Shown here in pieces: positions 25,297 to 35,746 of a DNA stretch of 64,000 nt (positions within the stretch are counted from its first letter, which is position 1; each line of letters opens with the position of its first letter). The stretch comes from Terriglobia bacterium (GTDB lineage Bacteria; Acidobacteriota; Terriglobia; UBA7540). Below the pieces are notes generated by a model, which ran no database searches, was not told the origin of the DNA, and was given only the letters and a program-made list of their open reading frames with translations. A program made the position numbers and the translations under genes. The DNA is taken from contig JASHPE010000122.1 in assembly GCA_030038235.1 (NCBI GenBank), forward strand, positions 1-64,000, written 5' to 3'.

Positions 25297-26415
25297 TCAC
25301 CCTGCGCTTTTTCCCGCTGCGTCCGCGGCGCCGGCGATTTCATCGGGCGGAGGCGGCAGGACGGCCTCGACGGAAGGACATCGCGAGGCGATAAAACGAA
25401 TGCCGAAGTCCTGGATCAACACCTGAGCCGGCATCCCGACCACGCTCAGCAACACCAGCATCAGGCTGATCAAAATCGCCAGAGCGGCGGACGTGACGGA
25501 GATCGAAACCGAATTCCAGGTCCAGGCGAAACCCAGAAAGTGAAGGCCGAGCACGGCAAGGGCTCCGGTGATGATGGCGCCCGAAAACAGGCCCAGGAGC
25601 AAGGGGAAGAGCAGGAACAACGTGACCACGCTGGTCGCGATGGCCACGCAGAACCGCAGGAAAACGTAAACAGCGAATGCTCCGGGCTCGGCGCGCAGCC
25701 GGGGCTGCAGCGTGCGCCAGGCTGCGAGCAGAGGCACGCCTTCGGCATACATGATGGGAACCACAAAATCGTCGGTGAGCACAATGACCAGCGCCACAGC
25801 CAGCCCAATCAGGACGTCTATGGCCAGGACGGCTATCAGCATAGCCCAGAAGGCGGGCGACCGCACTCCCGCCGCCACTGCCGATCGCAGAGAAGGATAG
25901 GCCAGCGCGCCGCCCCCAACCAGCGCAATCGTGATCGCGACCACGGCGCCCAGCAACCAACGGAAGTAGGAGCGGCCTACGCGGCGCGTATCGCGCAAGC
26001 TCGGACGGAAGCGCACCTCGCGCTTCAGGATGGCGTCCACGAGCACGAAACGGAACACCGACCGCAGATAAAGCAGGCCCAACAGCAATCCCAGCGCTGC
26101 CAGGCTCACCACGGCAATCAACCAGACGTGTTCGGCCACGGTGGCCCGGGCCCGTACCATGACGCCGTGGAAACCGATGTCGCCGGGCAGCGAGCCCAGG
26201 CTCCAGTTGAACGCGGCGGAGGGCGTGCCGCCGCCGAGAAAAAGACACACGACGCTGAGCTTCAACCATCGACCGGCGTCGAGGGGGTTCACGAGCAGAT
26301 CGACCGTATCGTGGAAAGCCGCGGCCAGGGCCCGCGTGGCTGCCAGCGGCGCCGCCGCCGATCGCTGGAATCGCAGAAAGGGAATCCGCCGGACGCGTTG
26401 GGGAATGTCGCTCAT
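25297..26415 (-). CDS. Polytopic membrane protein of unknown function
   Basis: 372 residues with at least six hydrophobic segments (around 50-70, 95-118, 150-175, 185-215, 245-275 and 285-335), a Pro-rich cytoplasmic end and no recognised catalytic motif. Its start overlaps the histidine-kinase stop by four bases (26412-26415), so it is co-translated with the two-component system and may be its target or an accessory sensor; that link is inference. Confidence 0.75.
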   Translation of the reverse strand: MSDIPQRVRRIPFLRFQRSAAAPLAATRALAAAFHDTVDLLVNPLDAGRWLKLSVVCLFLGGGTPSAAFNWSLGSLPGDIGFHGVMVRARATVAEHVWLIAVVSLAALGLLLGLLYLRSVFRFVLVDAILKREVRFRPSLRDTRRVGRSYFRWLLGAVVAITIALVGGGALAYPSLRSAVAAGVRSPAFWAMLIAVLAIDVLIGLAVALVIVLTDDFVVPIMYAEGVPLLAAWRTLQPRLRAEPGAFAVYVFLRFCVAIATSVVTLFLLFPLLLGLFSGAIITGALAVLGLHFLGFAWTWNSVSISVTSAALAILISLMLVLLSVVGMPAQVLIQDFGIRFIASRCPSVEAVLPPPPDEIAGAADAAGKSAG

Positions 26416-28316
26416 CCAAGCGCCCGCGTGGCGGCAGCGTCGCGGCGCCGGTCCGCACGATTGCCGGTTCCGAAATGGGATTTGCCGCTGGGCAGGGTGA
26501 GCCGGAAAGTGGTGCCGCGGCTGAGTTCGCTCGAAAAATCGATCGAACCGTCGTGAAGCTGAACGATCCGGTATGACATCGCCAGGCCCACGCCCGTGCC
26601 CGCGGGCTTGGTGGTGTAGTAGAGCGAGAAGATCCTCGATCGCGCTTCCGGTGGAATGCCGATGCCGTTGTCCGCAATCTTGATCTCCACCTGCTGCGAG
26701 AGCGCGCGTGACGAAACCCGCAGCTCGCCGCCGTGTGGCATGGCCTGGCAGCCATTCAACACCAGATTGAGAAGCACTTGTTTCATCAGGTCGCGGTCGA
26801 CGCGCACCGTCAGGGCGCCGTTCCGCTCGTGCACCAGCGAGACGTGGTACTTGCTGGCCTCGGGCTGGGCCGCGCGAAACACTTCTTCGATCAACTCTTC
26901 GACGCCGGTCTCGACGGGATGCAGCTCCACCGGCCTTGCGAAGTCCAGGAACGTCCTGACCACGCGATCCAGGCGCCGCAACTCGTTCCCGAGCAGCTCC
27001 AGGTTCGGTTGCACCTGCTCGGCGCGGTCTCCGAGCTTCGCCTTCAGCACCTCGATTTGCAGGACCATCGCGTTCAGCGGATTCCGCACCTCGTGCGCGA
27101 CTCCGGCCGTGAGCCTGCCGATGGCGGCGAGCTTCGCGGCGGTGTCAATCTGGCTCTCGAGCTGCGCACGCGATTCGGCGTCCCGCAACGTGAGGAGGCT
27201 GGCAACCGGACTTCCCTGCTCTTCAACAAATGCCAGGCTCGCCGAAAGCCGTCCCGCCTCCGAACCCGCCGGGGCCTCCACGGCCTGGCCGCTCAGAGGC
27301 TGGCGCCGGGCGAACGCTTCACGAAGAAGCCGGCTGAGGTCATCGTCGCTTGAGAAAACCTCGGCCGGTTTCTTGTGAAGGATCTCGGCCGTCGGCCTGC
27401 CGATGAATCGCGCCACCGCAGGTGTCGCCAGAATCAAGCGCTCCTGCTGATCGAAGAGCATCAGGCCGTCGGCCAGATTCGCCAGGAGATGGTCCAGGTT
27501 GTCTTTCAAAGCCAGAAACGCAGCTTTCTCGCCGCGGATGCGTTCACCGAGGAGATTCAATTTGGACGACAGCACGCCCCATTCATCGCTACGGTCGACC
27601 GGAACCGGACCGGGAAGCTCGCCGCGCGCCAGTCGATCGACATTCAGCGAAATCGATTGCAGTGGCCGAAGGACCAGGAAAGAAAGGAGGCCGGCAGTAA
27701 TCGTGGAAAGCAGTATGGCGACGATTGAGACCGCGAGGGCGTTCTTGAGCTGCGGCTTTAGTGTCCGGCCCAGGAAGACGGTGCTGATGCCCACGCGCAC
27801 GTCGAGCGGCAGTGCACCTAACTTCAGAGGGAAATCGACCTCATAGATGTGCGGCGCCGCGCGGTAGAACGCCCTGAGCTGACGATACAACCCGGCCTTC
27901 TGCAGAACTTCGAATGGCGTGCCGGCCGGGAGTTGCTTTCCCACCTGGGTGGGATCACTGTGCAGGACCACGTTCCCGGCATCGTCCGTGATGCCGACAT
28001 ATTCGAAGCTCTGCGAGTACGTGTTCGCCGACTGTACCGACGAGACCAGCTCCCGGTCGCTGTTCAATGCGTCCTGCGCGAACTTTCGCAATTGCGACGG
28101 GTCGTTCGGATCCATGCCGACCGGCATGTGCGCTTGCGCAAGGGACTCGCGGCTCTGGTCGTAGACCTGGCGCGTAAGGTCCTGGGCGTGGCTCGCGACA
28201 TCGTCCAACGTGTGCTCGACCAAACCCAGGCAGTAGAGACCGGAGGTCACCACCACCACGACCAGCACCAGGGCGGAAATCAGCGCAGTCAGTTTAGCTT
28301 TGAGGCTGACTCTCAT
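26412..28316 (-). CDS. Membrane sensor histidine kinase (NtrB/ZraS-like)
   Basis: 634 residues: TM1 (about 8-30), an extracytoplasmic sensor region (31-188), TM2 (about 190-216), HAMP (213-265), PAS (275-345), HisKA with phospho-acceptor His407 in VAHEVRNPLN, then a HATPase domain with NLVLNGCQAMP (N box) and DNGIGIPPEAR (G1). It should autophosphorylate and pass phosphate to the NtrC-type regulator encoded just upstream, whose gene overlaps this start by 23 bases. Stimulus unknown. Confidence 0.95.
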   Translation of the reverse strand: MRVSLKAKLTALISALVLVVVVVTSGLYCLGLVEHTLDDVASHAQDLTRQVYDQSRESLAQAHMPVGMDPNDPSQLRKFAQDALNSDRELVSSVQSANTYSQSFEYVGITDDAGNVVLHSDPTQVGKQLPAGTPFEVLQKAGLYRQLRAFYRAAPHIYEVDFPLKLGALPLDVRVGISTVFLGRTLKPQLKNALAVSIVAILLSTITAGLLSFLVLRPLQSISLNVDRLARGELPGPVPVDRSDEWGVLSSKLNLLGERIRGEKAAFLALKDNLDHLLANLADGLMLFDQQERLILATPAVARFIGRPTAEILHKKPAEVFSSDDDLSRLLREAFARRQPLSGQAVEAPAGSEAGRLSASLAFVEEQGSPVASLLTLRDAESRAQLESQIDTAAKLAAIGRLTAGVAHEVRNPLNAMVLQIEVLKAKLGDRAEQVQPNLELLGNELRRLDRVVRTFLDFARPVELHPVETGVEELIEEVFRAAQPEASKYHVSLVHERNGALTVRVDRDLMKQVLLNLVLNGCQAMPHGGELRVSSRALSQQVEIKIADNGIGIPPEARSRIFSLYYTTKPAGTGVGLAMSYRIVQLHDGSIDFSSELSRGTTFRLTLPSGKSHFGTGNRADRRRDAAATRALG

Positions 28317-29667
28317 ACTGCTTGAGCTTGTTGTGCAAGGTCTTCAAACTGATGCCCAGCATCTGGGCCGCCCGGGTCTTGTTATTGCCGGCGAAGGCCA
28401 GGGTTTCCACAATGAGACGGCGCTCGGCCTCTTCGACGGTAAGCCCGGGCCGGAGCCGGAGGCCGTCGTCCGCCGCCAACATCGTGCGGCCAAACTCGGC
28501 TGAGATATCTTTTCGCCGCAGCACGTCCTCGCTGCAAACTACCACGCCGCGCTCCAGAGTGTTCCGGAGTTCGCGCGCGTTGCCCGGCCAAGAATAGTGG
28601 CGAAACGTCTCCAACACCTCGGGGTCGATGCCTTTTATGTCTCGCCCGTGCTTGCGGTTCAGATCCGCGAGGATCGCAGCCACCATCTCCTCCAGGTCCT
28701 CGAGATGATCGCGCAGCGGTGGCATTTCGATCTGAACCACGTTCAGCCGGAAATAAAGATCATTGCGGAGTTGCCCCTTGGCAACAGCTTCGGCAGGGAC
28801 CTTGTTGGTGGCCGCAAGCACGCGGACATCGACCGAAATCTCGTGTTTGCTGCCAAGACGCCGGACCCGCGAGTCTTCGAGCACGCGGAGGAGCTTGGCC
28901 TGTGTGGGCAGCGGCATCTCGCCGATTTCATCGAGCAGTAACGTGCCGGTATCGGCAAGCTCGAAGCATCCCAGCCGGCGCTCGTTGGCGCCGGTAAAGG
29001 CGCCCTTTTCGTGTCCGAAGATTTCGCTTTCCATCAGGCTCTCGGGAATCGCAGCGCAGTTCACCGCCACGAAGGCCCGCGAAGCGCGCGGACTCAGGTC
29101 GTGGATGGTGCGCGCGGCCAGCTCTTTGCCCGTCCCGCTCTCTCCCGTGATCAGCACCGATGCCGATGAGGGCGCCACCTGCTCGATCAGCCGCATCACG
29201 TCCTGCATGGGTTTCGAGCTGCCCACCAGGCGGCCCAGCAGTCCGGCATCGCGCAGACGCCGGTTGGCGATTTCAAGCTGCCGGGCGCTATCGTGCCTCT
29301 CGATGGAGTTGCGCAGTTCCACCTGCAAACGCGCCGGATCGATGGGCTTCTCGACGAAATTCAGCGCGCCCAACTTCGTAGCCTCCACCGCTTCCTCGAT
29401 GGTGGCCTGGCCGGTCAGGATCATGAGAGCCGTCGCCGGCCATTCCTCACGCACGCGCTTCAGCAGTTCCATACCCGTCATCCGCGGCATCCGCAGATCC
29501 GATATGACGATCTGGGGCTCGAATGACGGCAGCTTGGCAACGGCTTCTTCGCCGTCGGCCGCCGTATCGGTGTCGTATCCCCAGGCCCCGAGAAGATCGG
29601 CCAGACCTCGGCGCTCGCTGAGATCGTCCTCCACGATCAGGACCCGTGCTTTTTTGCCGTTTGCCAT
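28294..29667 (-). CDS. Sigma-54-dependent response regulator (NtrC family)
   Basis: 457 residues: receiver domain with Asp57 in ISDLRMP, AAA+ domain with Walker A GESGTGKELAAR and the sigma-54-contacting GAFTGA loop, and a C-terminal Fis-type helix-turn-helix (NKTRAAQMLGISLKTLHNKL). It activates sigma-54 promoters when phosphorylated. First gene of the regulator-kinase-membrane protein operon. I found no convincing -24/-12 promoter in the adjoining intergenic region. Confidence 0.96.
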   Translation of the reverse strand: MANGKKARVLIVEDDLSERRGLADLLGAWGYDTDTAADGEEAVAKLPSFEPQIVISDLRMPRMTGMELLKRVREEWPATALMILTGQATIEEAVEATKLGALNFVEKPIDPARLQVELRNSIERHDSARQLEIANRRLRDAGLLGRLVGSSKPMQDVMRLIEQVAPSSASVLITGESGTGKELAARTIHDLSPRASRAFVAVNCAAIPESLMESEIFGHEKGAFTGANERRLGCFELADTGTLLLDEIGEMPLPTQAKLLRVLEDSRVRRLGSKHEISVDVRVLAATNKVPAEAVAKGQLRNDLYFRLNVVQIEMPPLRDHLEDLEEMVAAILADLNRKHGRDIKGIDPEVLETFRHYSWPGNARELRNTLERGVVVCSEDVLRRKDISAEFGRTMLAADDGLRLRPGLTVEEAERRLIVETLAFAGNNKTRAAQMLGISLKTLHNKLKQYESQPQS

Positions 29668-30324
29668 GAGTTCCCCGATGCCTGTCTTAGTATATCGTCT
29701 CCGGGCAGATGCCGCGCGGCAGACCCGGCGACGATCGAGCCTCCACTATCACGGTTGCGCCCCCGGCCATCAGGGCAAAGAGGCGGCGAAGCGCTCGTGG
29801 AACATTTGATTGATTCCAAAGAACCTTCCAGCTTCATTTCGACCACATTTTCAGATCCTAGCACCTGACGCGCTCGGGTAGCCGGGGCAGGCTGCCAGGA
29901 TGGACGATCGGCCTTGCTGAGGCGTCCGCCGGCTGAAAGCACATCCGGATCTGTGACTGATTCCAAGCGATATTCCAGCTTTGTTCGTAGGCCATGTTTC
30001 ACTCGAAGCGGCGACGGTGGGCATTCGGGCACGAAAACCGCTTGTGGCAGGGTTAAGCGGGTGTGACGGGCGCACGTGTAGGAACATGGCCGCCCCGGCT
30101 CCTTAGGAAATAGGTTAGCACTATCCGGCAGCGTTGTCAAGGGGTTTTTCGAGGCCCTTGTTCTAGGCTAGTCGGAACAGCGACAGTCAGCGAGTAGTTA
30201 ATCGCTCCCGGTTGGAAGCCGCGGACCACCACGAAGGGCTTGGGCGAGCTTGGCGAAGAACATCACACTCCAGCCACATCCGCTTGAAAGTTACTTGCTG
30301 CTTGCGTAATTCTGGAGGCGACCC
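29668..30324. other. Intergenic region, no gene supported
   Basis: 657 bases between divergent genes. Short frames here have no protein-like composition or start signals. Two imperfect direct copies of a 34-base word (29807-29841 and 29954-29987; shared TGATTCCAA and TTCCAGCTT) are visible, function unknown. The promoters for both flanking genes should lie here. Confidence 0.5.
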
Positions 30325-32799
30325 TTGATCGAGGACTGCGTGAGCCTTCTGCGGAATATCTCATACAGCGCGCGGGTGTTAAGCAGGAATCCCGGCTTTA
30401 CAACCGTCGCGATACTCTCGCTGGCGCTGGGCATCGGCGCCAACACGGGGATATTCACGCTCGTCGATGCCCTGCTCCTGCGGGAACTCCCCGTCCTGCA
30501 ACCGGAAGGACTGGTCGAAATCTCAGCGATCCGCAACGGTCGCGCGATTCCGTTCTCGTATCCGATGTTCCAGGAACTGGACCGCGGACAGCGGGTCTTC
30601 TCTGAACTTATCGGCTGGAGCCACGGTGAGATTTCCGACGTGGAGATCGACGGCCGCCTTTCGCAGGCCAGCGTGGACTCCGTCACTGGCAATTACTATG
30701 CTGCGCTCGGCACCTTTCCTCTCCTGGGCCGGCTGATCGCGCCCGGCGATGCGCCTACGGGCAACGGTATACCTTCCCCGGTCGCGGTGCTTGGCTACGA
30801 CTATTGGCAACGTCGCTTCGGTGGCGATCCAAAGGTGATCGGAAGGCAGATTGCCGTCAGGGGGCAGGCATTCGCCGTCATCGGCGTGACTCGCAAATGG
30901 TTCACGGGGATGACGACGGGCGAGCCGCCCGACATCACGACACCGATGAAGGGCACCGACACCCGCGCACTGCTTTGGGTGCAGGTCACCGGCCGGTTGA
31001 AGGATGGCGTGCGGCTGTCGGAGGCTCGCGCGCAGCTCCAATCGTTCTGGCAGGCGCTGCTGCTCGCCAGTGTTTCGACCGAGACTCCCGGATTACGACG
31101 GCAGGCGTTTCTCTCCATGGGTCTGGATGTCTCACCTGTGGCAACCGGAGTAGCTCGCGACCTTCGCGCTCGCTTTACAAGGCCCCTCTACGTGCTTCTC
31201 GGCATTGTGGGACTCATCCTCCTGGTGGCGTGCGTGAATCTGGCGAATCTGATGCTGGCGCGAGCGGCGGTCCGCAATCAAGAGATCAGCGTGCGCCTTG
31301 CCCTCGGAGCCGGCCGGTGGTCACTTGCCCGCCAGGTGCTCGCGGAAAGCCTGACACTCTCGATAGCCGGGGCCTTGCTGGGAATCGCCTTCGCTTACTG
31401 GGGCAGCGGACTGCTGGTGCGGCTTATGACGCAAGGATATCTGACCCCGGTTGCGCTGGACCTCAGCCCCGACTGGCACGTGCTCTCCCTCACCGGGGCA
31501 GCGACCACCGTGACAGCCCTACTTTTTGGCATTGTCCCCGCCTGGCGATCTTCGCGTCAGGATCCGGCTTCTGTTCTACAGCAAAGCGGGCGGCGTTTTG
31601 CCGGAACAACTGCGGGGCTGAGCAAGGTTCTGATGGTCGCGCAGGTTTCTCTCTCTCTTGTGTTGCTGTTGGGCGCCGGACTCTTGCTGCGGAGCTTCGA
31701 GCGGCTCTCTGCCGTGAATCCCGGGTTCGATGAGAGTGTGCTCCAGATAAGCCTGCATCGACGTCCAGGCAGCCCGCCGCTGACCGATGTAACCGGGTAT
31801 CAAAGGCAGCTCATCGAGCGGATCTCCGGCAATCCGCAGATTGTCGCAGCCGGGCTATCGAACCTTACGGGACTCGTCCAGGGAGCATGGGAGGAAACGG
31901 TGTCGGCGCCGGGCGTTTCCGTGAATCCTCGCAACGCCTTCGTGGCGACGTCGCTCATGGTGTCGCCGGGCTTTCTTCGAACGCTCGGAATCAACGTGGT
32001 TCGCGGCCGCGATTTTACATGGGCTGACGACGATCATCACCCGCGGGTCGCCGTTATCAGCAGCAGCCTGGCCATGAAGCTTTTCGCGCCAGGTGATGCC
32101 ATCGGCCAACGTGTTCGTTTTGGCGTGATGCCCGAACTTCAGGACCTTCAGATCGTGGGTGTGGCGACTGATGCCCGCCTTTTCGATATTCGCGACGCAA
32201 GCTCCCCGCTGATCTATCTCGCAAATGCTCAATATGCCGGATCTGCTCTATTTGGCCCCACGGACCTTGACGGATTGTTCGTGCGCAGCCGGGAATCGCC
32301 TGAAGCAGTGACCAGAACTGTGGAACATGACGTCGAGTCGCTCGGACACGATTACCCGGTCGGCGTCAGGACGCTCGCGCAGGAGGTCAGCAGCGAGCTT
32401 GTGTCGGATCGAGTGGTAGCCGTGCTTTCCGGATTCTTCGCAGCTCTGGCCCTTTTGCTGGCTTCGGTCGGCCTCTACGGATTGACATCCTACGCCGTCA
32501 CTCGCCGCACGCGCGAGGTTGGGATTCGAGCGGCGCTGGGCGCGGGCCCGGCAACGCTTCTCCGCGCCGTCCTGCGAGACACTCTTAGGCTGGTTCTGGC
32601 CGGAATAGCTCTTGGAATCCCGTTCGCGCTGGCCGTCAGCCGTCTCATTGCGCGCATGCTATTCGGGGTTTCGCCCTCCGATTTGCCAACGATCGCCTTC
32701 GTCTCGCTGGTCTTACTTGTGGTCGCGGTGCTCGCTGCTTACCTGCCGGCGCGCCGGGCATCGCGAATCGATCCCATGGTCGCGCTCCGAACCGAGTGA
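30325..32799 (+). CDS. ADOP-family permease (full length)
   Basis: 824 residues. TTG start chosen because GGAGG lies seven bases upstream. Order: N-terminal helix with [26 protein letters not shown] (ADOP signature), periplasmic MacB domain, FtsX helices with [19 protein letters not shown], a second periplasmic domain, a second FtsX block, and the C-terminus [17 protein letters not shown]. It lacks the PadR-associated N-terminal extension found in the permease at 53736. No ATPase gene is adjacent; substrate unknown. Confidence 0.93.
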   Translation: MIEDCVSLLRNISYSARVLSRNPGFTTVAILSLALGIGANTGIFTLVDALLLRELPVLQPEGLVEISAIRNGRAIPFSYPMFQELDRGQRVFSELIGWSHGEISDVEIDGRLSQASVDSVTGNYYAALGTFPLLGRLIAPGDAPTGNGIPSPVAVLGYDYWQRRFGGDPKVIGRQIAVRGQAFAVIGVTRKWFTGMTTGEPPDITTPMKGTDTRALLWVQVTGRLKDGVRLSEARAQLQSFWQALLLASVSTETPGLRRQAFLSMGLDVSPVATGVARDLRARFTRPLYVLLGIVGLILLVACVNLANLMLARAAVRNQEISVRLALGAGRWSLARQVLAESLTLSIAGALLGIAFAYWGSGLLVRLMTQGYLTPVALDLSPDWHVLSLTGAATTVTALLFGIVPAWRSSRQDPASVLQQSGRRFAGTTAGLSKVLMVAQVSLSLVLLLGAGLLLRSFERLSAVNPGFDESVLQISLHRRPGSPPLTDVTGYQRQLIERISGNPQIVAAGLSNLTGLVQGAWEETVSAPGVSVNPRNAFVATSLMVSPGFLRTLGINVVRGRDFTWADDDHHPRVAVISSSLAMKLFAPGDAIGQRVRFGVMPELQDLQIVGVATDARLFDIRDASSPLIYLANAQYAGSALFGPTDLDGLFVRSRESPEAVTRTVEHDVESLGHDYPVGVRTLAQEVSSELVSDRVVAVLSGFFAALALLLASVGLYGLTSYAVTRRTREVGIRAALGAGPATLLRAVLRDTLRLVLAGIALGIPFALAVSRLIARMLFGVSPSDLPTIAFVSLVLLVVAVLAAYLPARRASRIDPMVALRTE

Positions 32800-32866
32800 C
32801 CGCGCGATTCACTTTATAGCGGCGAACTGTGGCGGCGCTCTGTGGGCGCCGGCAATAGGAGACACG

Positions 32867-33637
32867 ATGAACGGAGTCCCGCGATTTGATCTAAGAGGCC
32901 AGGTAGCGCTTGTGACAGGATCCGCCCGCGGTCTTGGACGCGCCATCGCGTTGGCGTTGGCGCATGCCGGAGCGGACGTCGCCCTCGGGTTGCGCGACGT
33001 GAATACCGGCGGCGATTTGGCGGCTGAAATTGAAAGCCTGGGCCACCGGGCGCTGCCACTGCAGATGGACATGACGCGTATGGACCAGATCTTCCGCGCG
33101 GTCGATGATGCCGCCGCCCATTTCGGACGGCTCGACATCCTGGTGAATAATGCCGGCGTGGCTCCGGAGAATCCAGCAGAGAAGGTACGCGAGGAGGACT
33201 TCGATCTGACACTGGCCGTGAACCTGAAAGGAACATTCTTCGCGAGCCAGGCGGCCGGACGCGCGATGATCCGCCAGAATGGCGGGCGCATTATCAACAT
33301 GAGTTCGCAGGCGGGATTCGCGGCGCTGCCGACGGAGTCCGTCTACTGCATGACGAAGGCCGGCATCGCTCACCTCACGAAATGCCTGGCCGTCGAGTGG
33401 GGACGGTACAACATCGCCGTGAACGCGGTCGCGCCGACGTTCATCCACACGCCGGGCACCCAAGCGGCGCTCGCGGATCCTGCGTTTCGAGCCGACGTGG
33501 TGGAGCGCATCGCGGCCCTGCATCGCATCGGCGAACCCATGGAAGTGGCGGGCGTAGTCGTATTCCTCGCTTCACCGGCCGCGTCGCTGATTACGGGCCA
33601 CACGATTCTGATCGACGGCGGCTGGACAGCGAGATGA
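32867..33637 (+). CDS. Short-chain dehydrogenase/reductase (FabG-like)
   Basis: 256 residues from the ATG at 32867, with AGGAG six bases upstream. Classical SDR: NAD(P) motif TGSARGLG (17-24), NNAG (94-97), catalytic Ser146/147, Tyr160 and Lys164 (YCMTK), and C-terminal IDGGW. Closest in style to gluconate 5-dehydrogenase/3-oxoacyl reductase-like enzymes; substrate cannot be assigned. Nearby sugar genes suggest a polyol or sugar-acid oxidoreductase. Confidence 0.9.
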   Translation: MNGVPRFDLRGQVALVTGSARGLGRAIALALAHAGADVALGLRDVNTGGDLAAEIESLGHRALPLQMDMTRMDQIFRAVDDAAAHFGRLDILVNNAGVAPENPAEKVREEDFDLTLAVNLKGTFFASQAAGRAMIRQNGGRIINMSSQAGFAALPTESVYCMTKAGIAHLTKCLAVEWGRYNIAVNAVAPTFIHTPGTQAALADPAFRADVVERIAALHRIGEPMEVAGVVVFLASPAASLITGHTILIDGGWTAR

Positions 33638-33719
33638 CGAAGGTGTGACTCGGGCGAATACTCGAAGACCCGCGGCGGTGAGAAATTAGGATCTTTGTTC
33701 TCTGTGCCCAAAGATCTTT

Positions 33720-33758
33720 CAACACAGAGGCCACTGAGCCTCCGTGAACCTTGTGTCT
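33720..33758. repeat. Dispersed repeat family 2, copy 1
   Basis: About 39 bases starting CAACACAGAGGCCAC and including CTCCGTGAAC match, with about five differences, the reverse complement of 58594-58634. Further CACAGAGGCCACCGAGAA-type words follow to 33846. It lies in the interval between the SDR and Crp/Fnr genes. Confidence 0.7.
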
Positions 33759-33852
33759 AGAGGCTTCCCAGCACGAAGGTCACGGAGAATTGGGTTTGGT
33801 TGCGGCCAAGGCAGGTTGAGAACTTCGATCACAGAGGCCACCGAGAAAGGAT

Positions 33853-34572
33853 TCATCTCTCCGTGGCGACAGCGCGTTTGGTTCCGGCGGCCTGCACTTC
33901 CAGTTCATCCATGTCAAGCACAATCACGCGGCGACGTTCCATCTTGATGATCCCCCGGTCCACAAATCGTCTCAGGTTGCGGGACACAAGGTCGCGCACC
34001 GTGCCGATTTCAGCGCCGATCTCCTGATTGCTTTCATCGAGCGGAAACTCCACGCCCCGGCGCGTCCGGACACCGGAAGCAAGAGCGCGGGCGCGGAGGA
34101 AGCGAGCCAGGCGATGGCTCACCTCCTTGAGTGACAGCTCCTCCACGAGGCTGGTGAGATAGCGGAAGCGGGAGGCGAGAGTGCGGATCACTGCAAAGGC
34201 CACGCCCGAATTGCCGCGACAGAGGTCCAAGAACTCACGTTTGGGAAGGAACAGCAGCGTGGAATCGTCGAGCGCCACCGCCGAGGTCGGAAACGCGCCG
34301 CCGTCGAACAAAGGCAGTTCGGCCACGGTGGAACCGGCGCGCTCCACGGCCAGAATCTGCTCGCGGCCACTGTCCGCCATCTTGAAGAGCTTCACAGCGC
34401 CGGATTGGACGATGAAGAGGCCGTCGCAAGCGTCGCCCTCCGCAAACAGCATTTCGTCGCGGACCAACTGCCGCACCACGCAGTGACGCGCCAGCGTACG
34501 CAGCTCCTCAACCGGGAGTACGGCGAAAAAAGGCACGCGGCGCAGCGCTTCAAGGGGATCAAGAGCGGCCAT
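33853..34572 (-). CDS. Crp/Fnr-family transcriptional regulator
   Basis: 239 residues: a cyclic-nucleotide-binding fold (about 15-130, with FAEGDACDGLFIVQSGAVKLF) and a C-terminal winged HTH (about 150-225, recognition region IGTVRDLVSRNLRRF). The N-terminal Cys set of oxygen-sensing Fnr is absent, so it is not a classic Fe-S Fnr. It is convergent with the SDR and divergent from the sugar gene cluster, which it may regulate (inference). Confidence 0.9.
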   Translation of the reverse strand: MAALDPLEALRRVPFFAVLPVEELRTLARHCVVRQLVRDEMLFAEGDACDGLFIVQSGAVKLFKMADSGREQILAVERAGSTVAELPLFDGGAFPTSAVALDDSTLLFLPKREFLDLCRGNSGVAFAVIRTLASRFRYLTSLVEELSLKEVSHRLARFLRARALASGVRTRRGVEFPLDESNQEIGAEIGTVRDLVSRNLRRFVDRGIIKMERRRVIVLDMDELEVQAAGTKRAVATER

Positions 34573-34627
34573 GAAGGCATCTTAAGCTGCGCGGGCCGAA
34601 ACTTAAAGCGCTCGCCTGCTCGTAGCC

Positions 34628-34726
34628 GCGAGTTTAGCTCGCCACGTGCGGCGTAACGCCGCCTCCGCGCTAAATTAACGCGCTACCGCCATTTTTCGCC
34701 TGTCGCCCACGGCAGAGGTTTATAAT
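34628..34726 (+). promoter_or_regulatory. Hairpins and -10 element upstream of the sugar isomerase gene
   Basis: Two adjacent perfect hairpins (GCGAGTTTAGCTCGC at 34628-34642 and GCGGCGTAACGCCGC at 34648-34662) precede a perfect TATAAT at 34721-34726. No good -35 box is seen at the expected spacing, so the promoter may need an activator. The hairpins could be operators or a terminator remnant. Confidence 0.4.
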
Positions 34727-34779
34727 TTACGGTCCCACGCCGGGAATCCGGCGAACGCAATGATCGCGAGGAGAATTCC

Positions 34780-35739
34780 ATGAGAGTAGGCGTTTTCACA
34801 GCGCTTTTTTCCAAGCTCAGCCTGGACGAAGTGATCGGCAAGATCAAGCCCCTCGGCATTCGAACGGTGGAACTCGGCACCGGCAACTACCCGGGCGATC
34901 CGCATATCAAACTCGATTGGTTGAAGAATGCGGGGAAGCTGAAAGAGTTCAAACAGAAGCTCGACGACGAAGGCATCTCGATCAGCGCGCTGAGCTGCCA
35001 CGGCAACCCGCTTCATCCCAACAGGAAAGTGGGCAGCGCAAACGTTGAGGTCAGCCGCAAGACGATTCAACTTGCGGAGAAGCTCGGCGTCAAGACCGTG
35101 ATCGACTTCTCAGGCTGCCCCGGCGATTCCGACAGCGCAAAGTTCCCGAGTTGGTCACCTACTCCCTGGCCGCCGGACTACCTCGATCTGCTCAAATGGC
35201 AGTGGGAGAAGAAGGCGATTCCGTATTGGACGAAGCACGCGAAGTTCGCGGAGGACCACGGCGTGCGCGTCGCTATCGAGATGCACCCCGGCTTCCTGGT
35301 TTACAACCCGGAGACCATGCTCCGCCTGCGCGCCGAGGCCGGCAAGGCGGTGGGATGCAACTTCGACCCCAGCCACATGTTCTGGCAAGGCATCGACCCG
35401 TGCGTGGCGATCCGCGCCCTCGGTGAGGCGGTGTTTCACTGCCACGCCAAAGACACGAAGATTTACGAGGTCAACTCGAAGGTGAACGGCGTGCTCGATA
35501 CGAAGCCCTACAGCGACGAGATTCATCGCTCGTTCCTGTTCCGCACCGTCGGCTACGGCCATGGCCGCGAGTTCTGGACGGACATGATCTCGACGTTGCA
35601 AATGGTGGGCTACGACGAGGTGCTCTCTATCGAGCACGAAGACAGCTTGATGTCGATCGACGAGGGACTCGCGAAGGCCGCCGCTTTTCTGAACCAGATC
35701 GTCATTCGAGAGAAGTTGAAGGAGATGTGGTGGGCGTGA
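34780..35739 (+). CDS. Sugar phosphate isomerase/epimerase (xylose-isomerase-like TIM barrel)
   Basis: 319 residues, AP endonuclease 2/xylose isomerase-like barrel. Metal-site candidates: Glu in VAIEMHPGF, Asp/His in NFDPSHMFW, His in FHCHAKDT and Glu in LSIEHED. GAGGAGAA lies before the ATG. First of four plus-strand genes (isomerase, Gfo/Idh, XylB, DUF4380-like) that look like one sugar-utilisation cluster; exact substrate unknown. Confidence 0.9.
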   Translation: MRVGVFTALFSKLSLDEVIGKIKPLGIRTVELGTGNYPGDPHIKLDWLKNAGKLKEFKQKLDDEGISISALSCHGNPLHPNRKVGSANVEVSRKTIQLAEKLGVKTVIDFSGCPGDSDSAKFPSWSPTPWPPDYLDLLKWQWEKKAIPYWTKHAKFAEDHGVRVAIEMHPGFLVYNPETMLRLRAEAGKAVGCNFDPSHMFWQGIDPCVAIRALGEAVFHCHAKDTKIYEVNSKVNGVLDTKPYSDEIHRSFLFRTVGYGHGREFWTDMISTLQMVGYDEVLSIEHEDSLMSIDEGLAKAAAFLNQIVIREKLKEMWWA

Positions 35740-35746
35740 GGAAAGC

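Noticed and set aside
24187..26556. Very long plus-strand open frame (789 codons)
   Set aside because: It is antisense to the secreted-protein, membrane-protein and kinase genes, is His/Arg/Gln-rich and crosses repeat copy B; a GC-rich shadow frame.
29637..30140. 167-codon minus-strand frame upstream of the response regulator
   Set aside because: Overlaps the regulator start, has no domain features and an odd composition.
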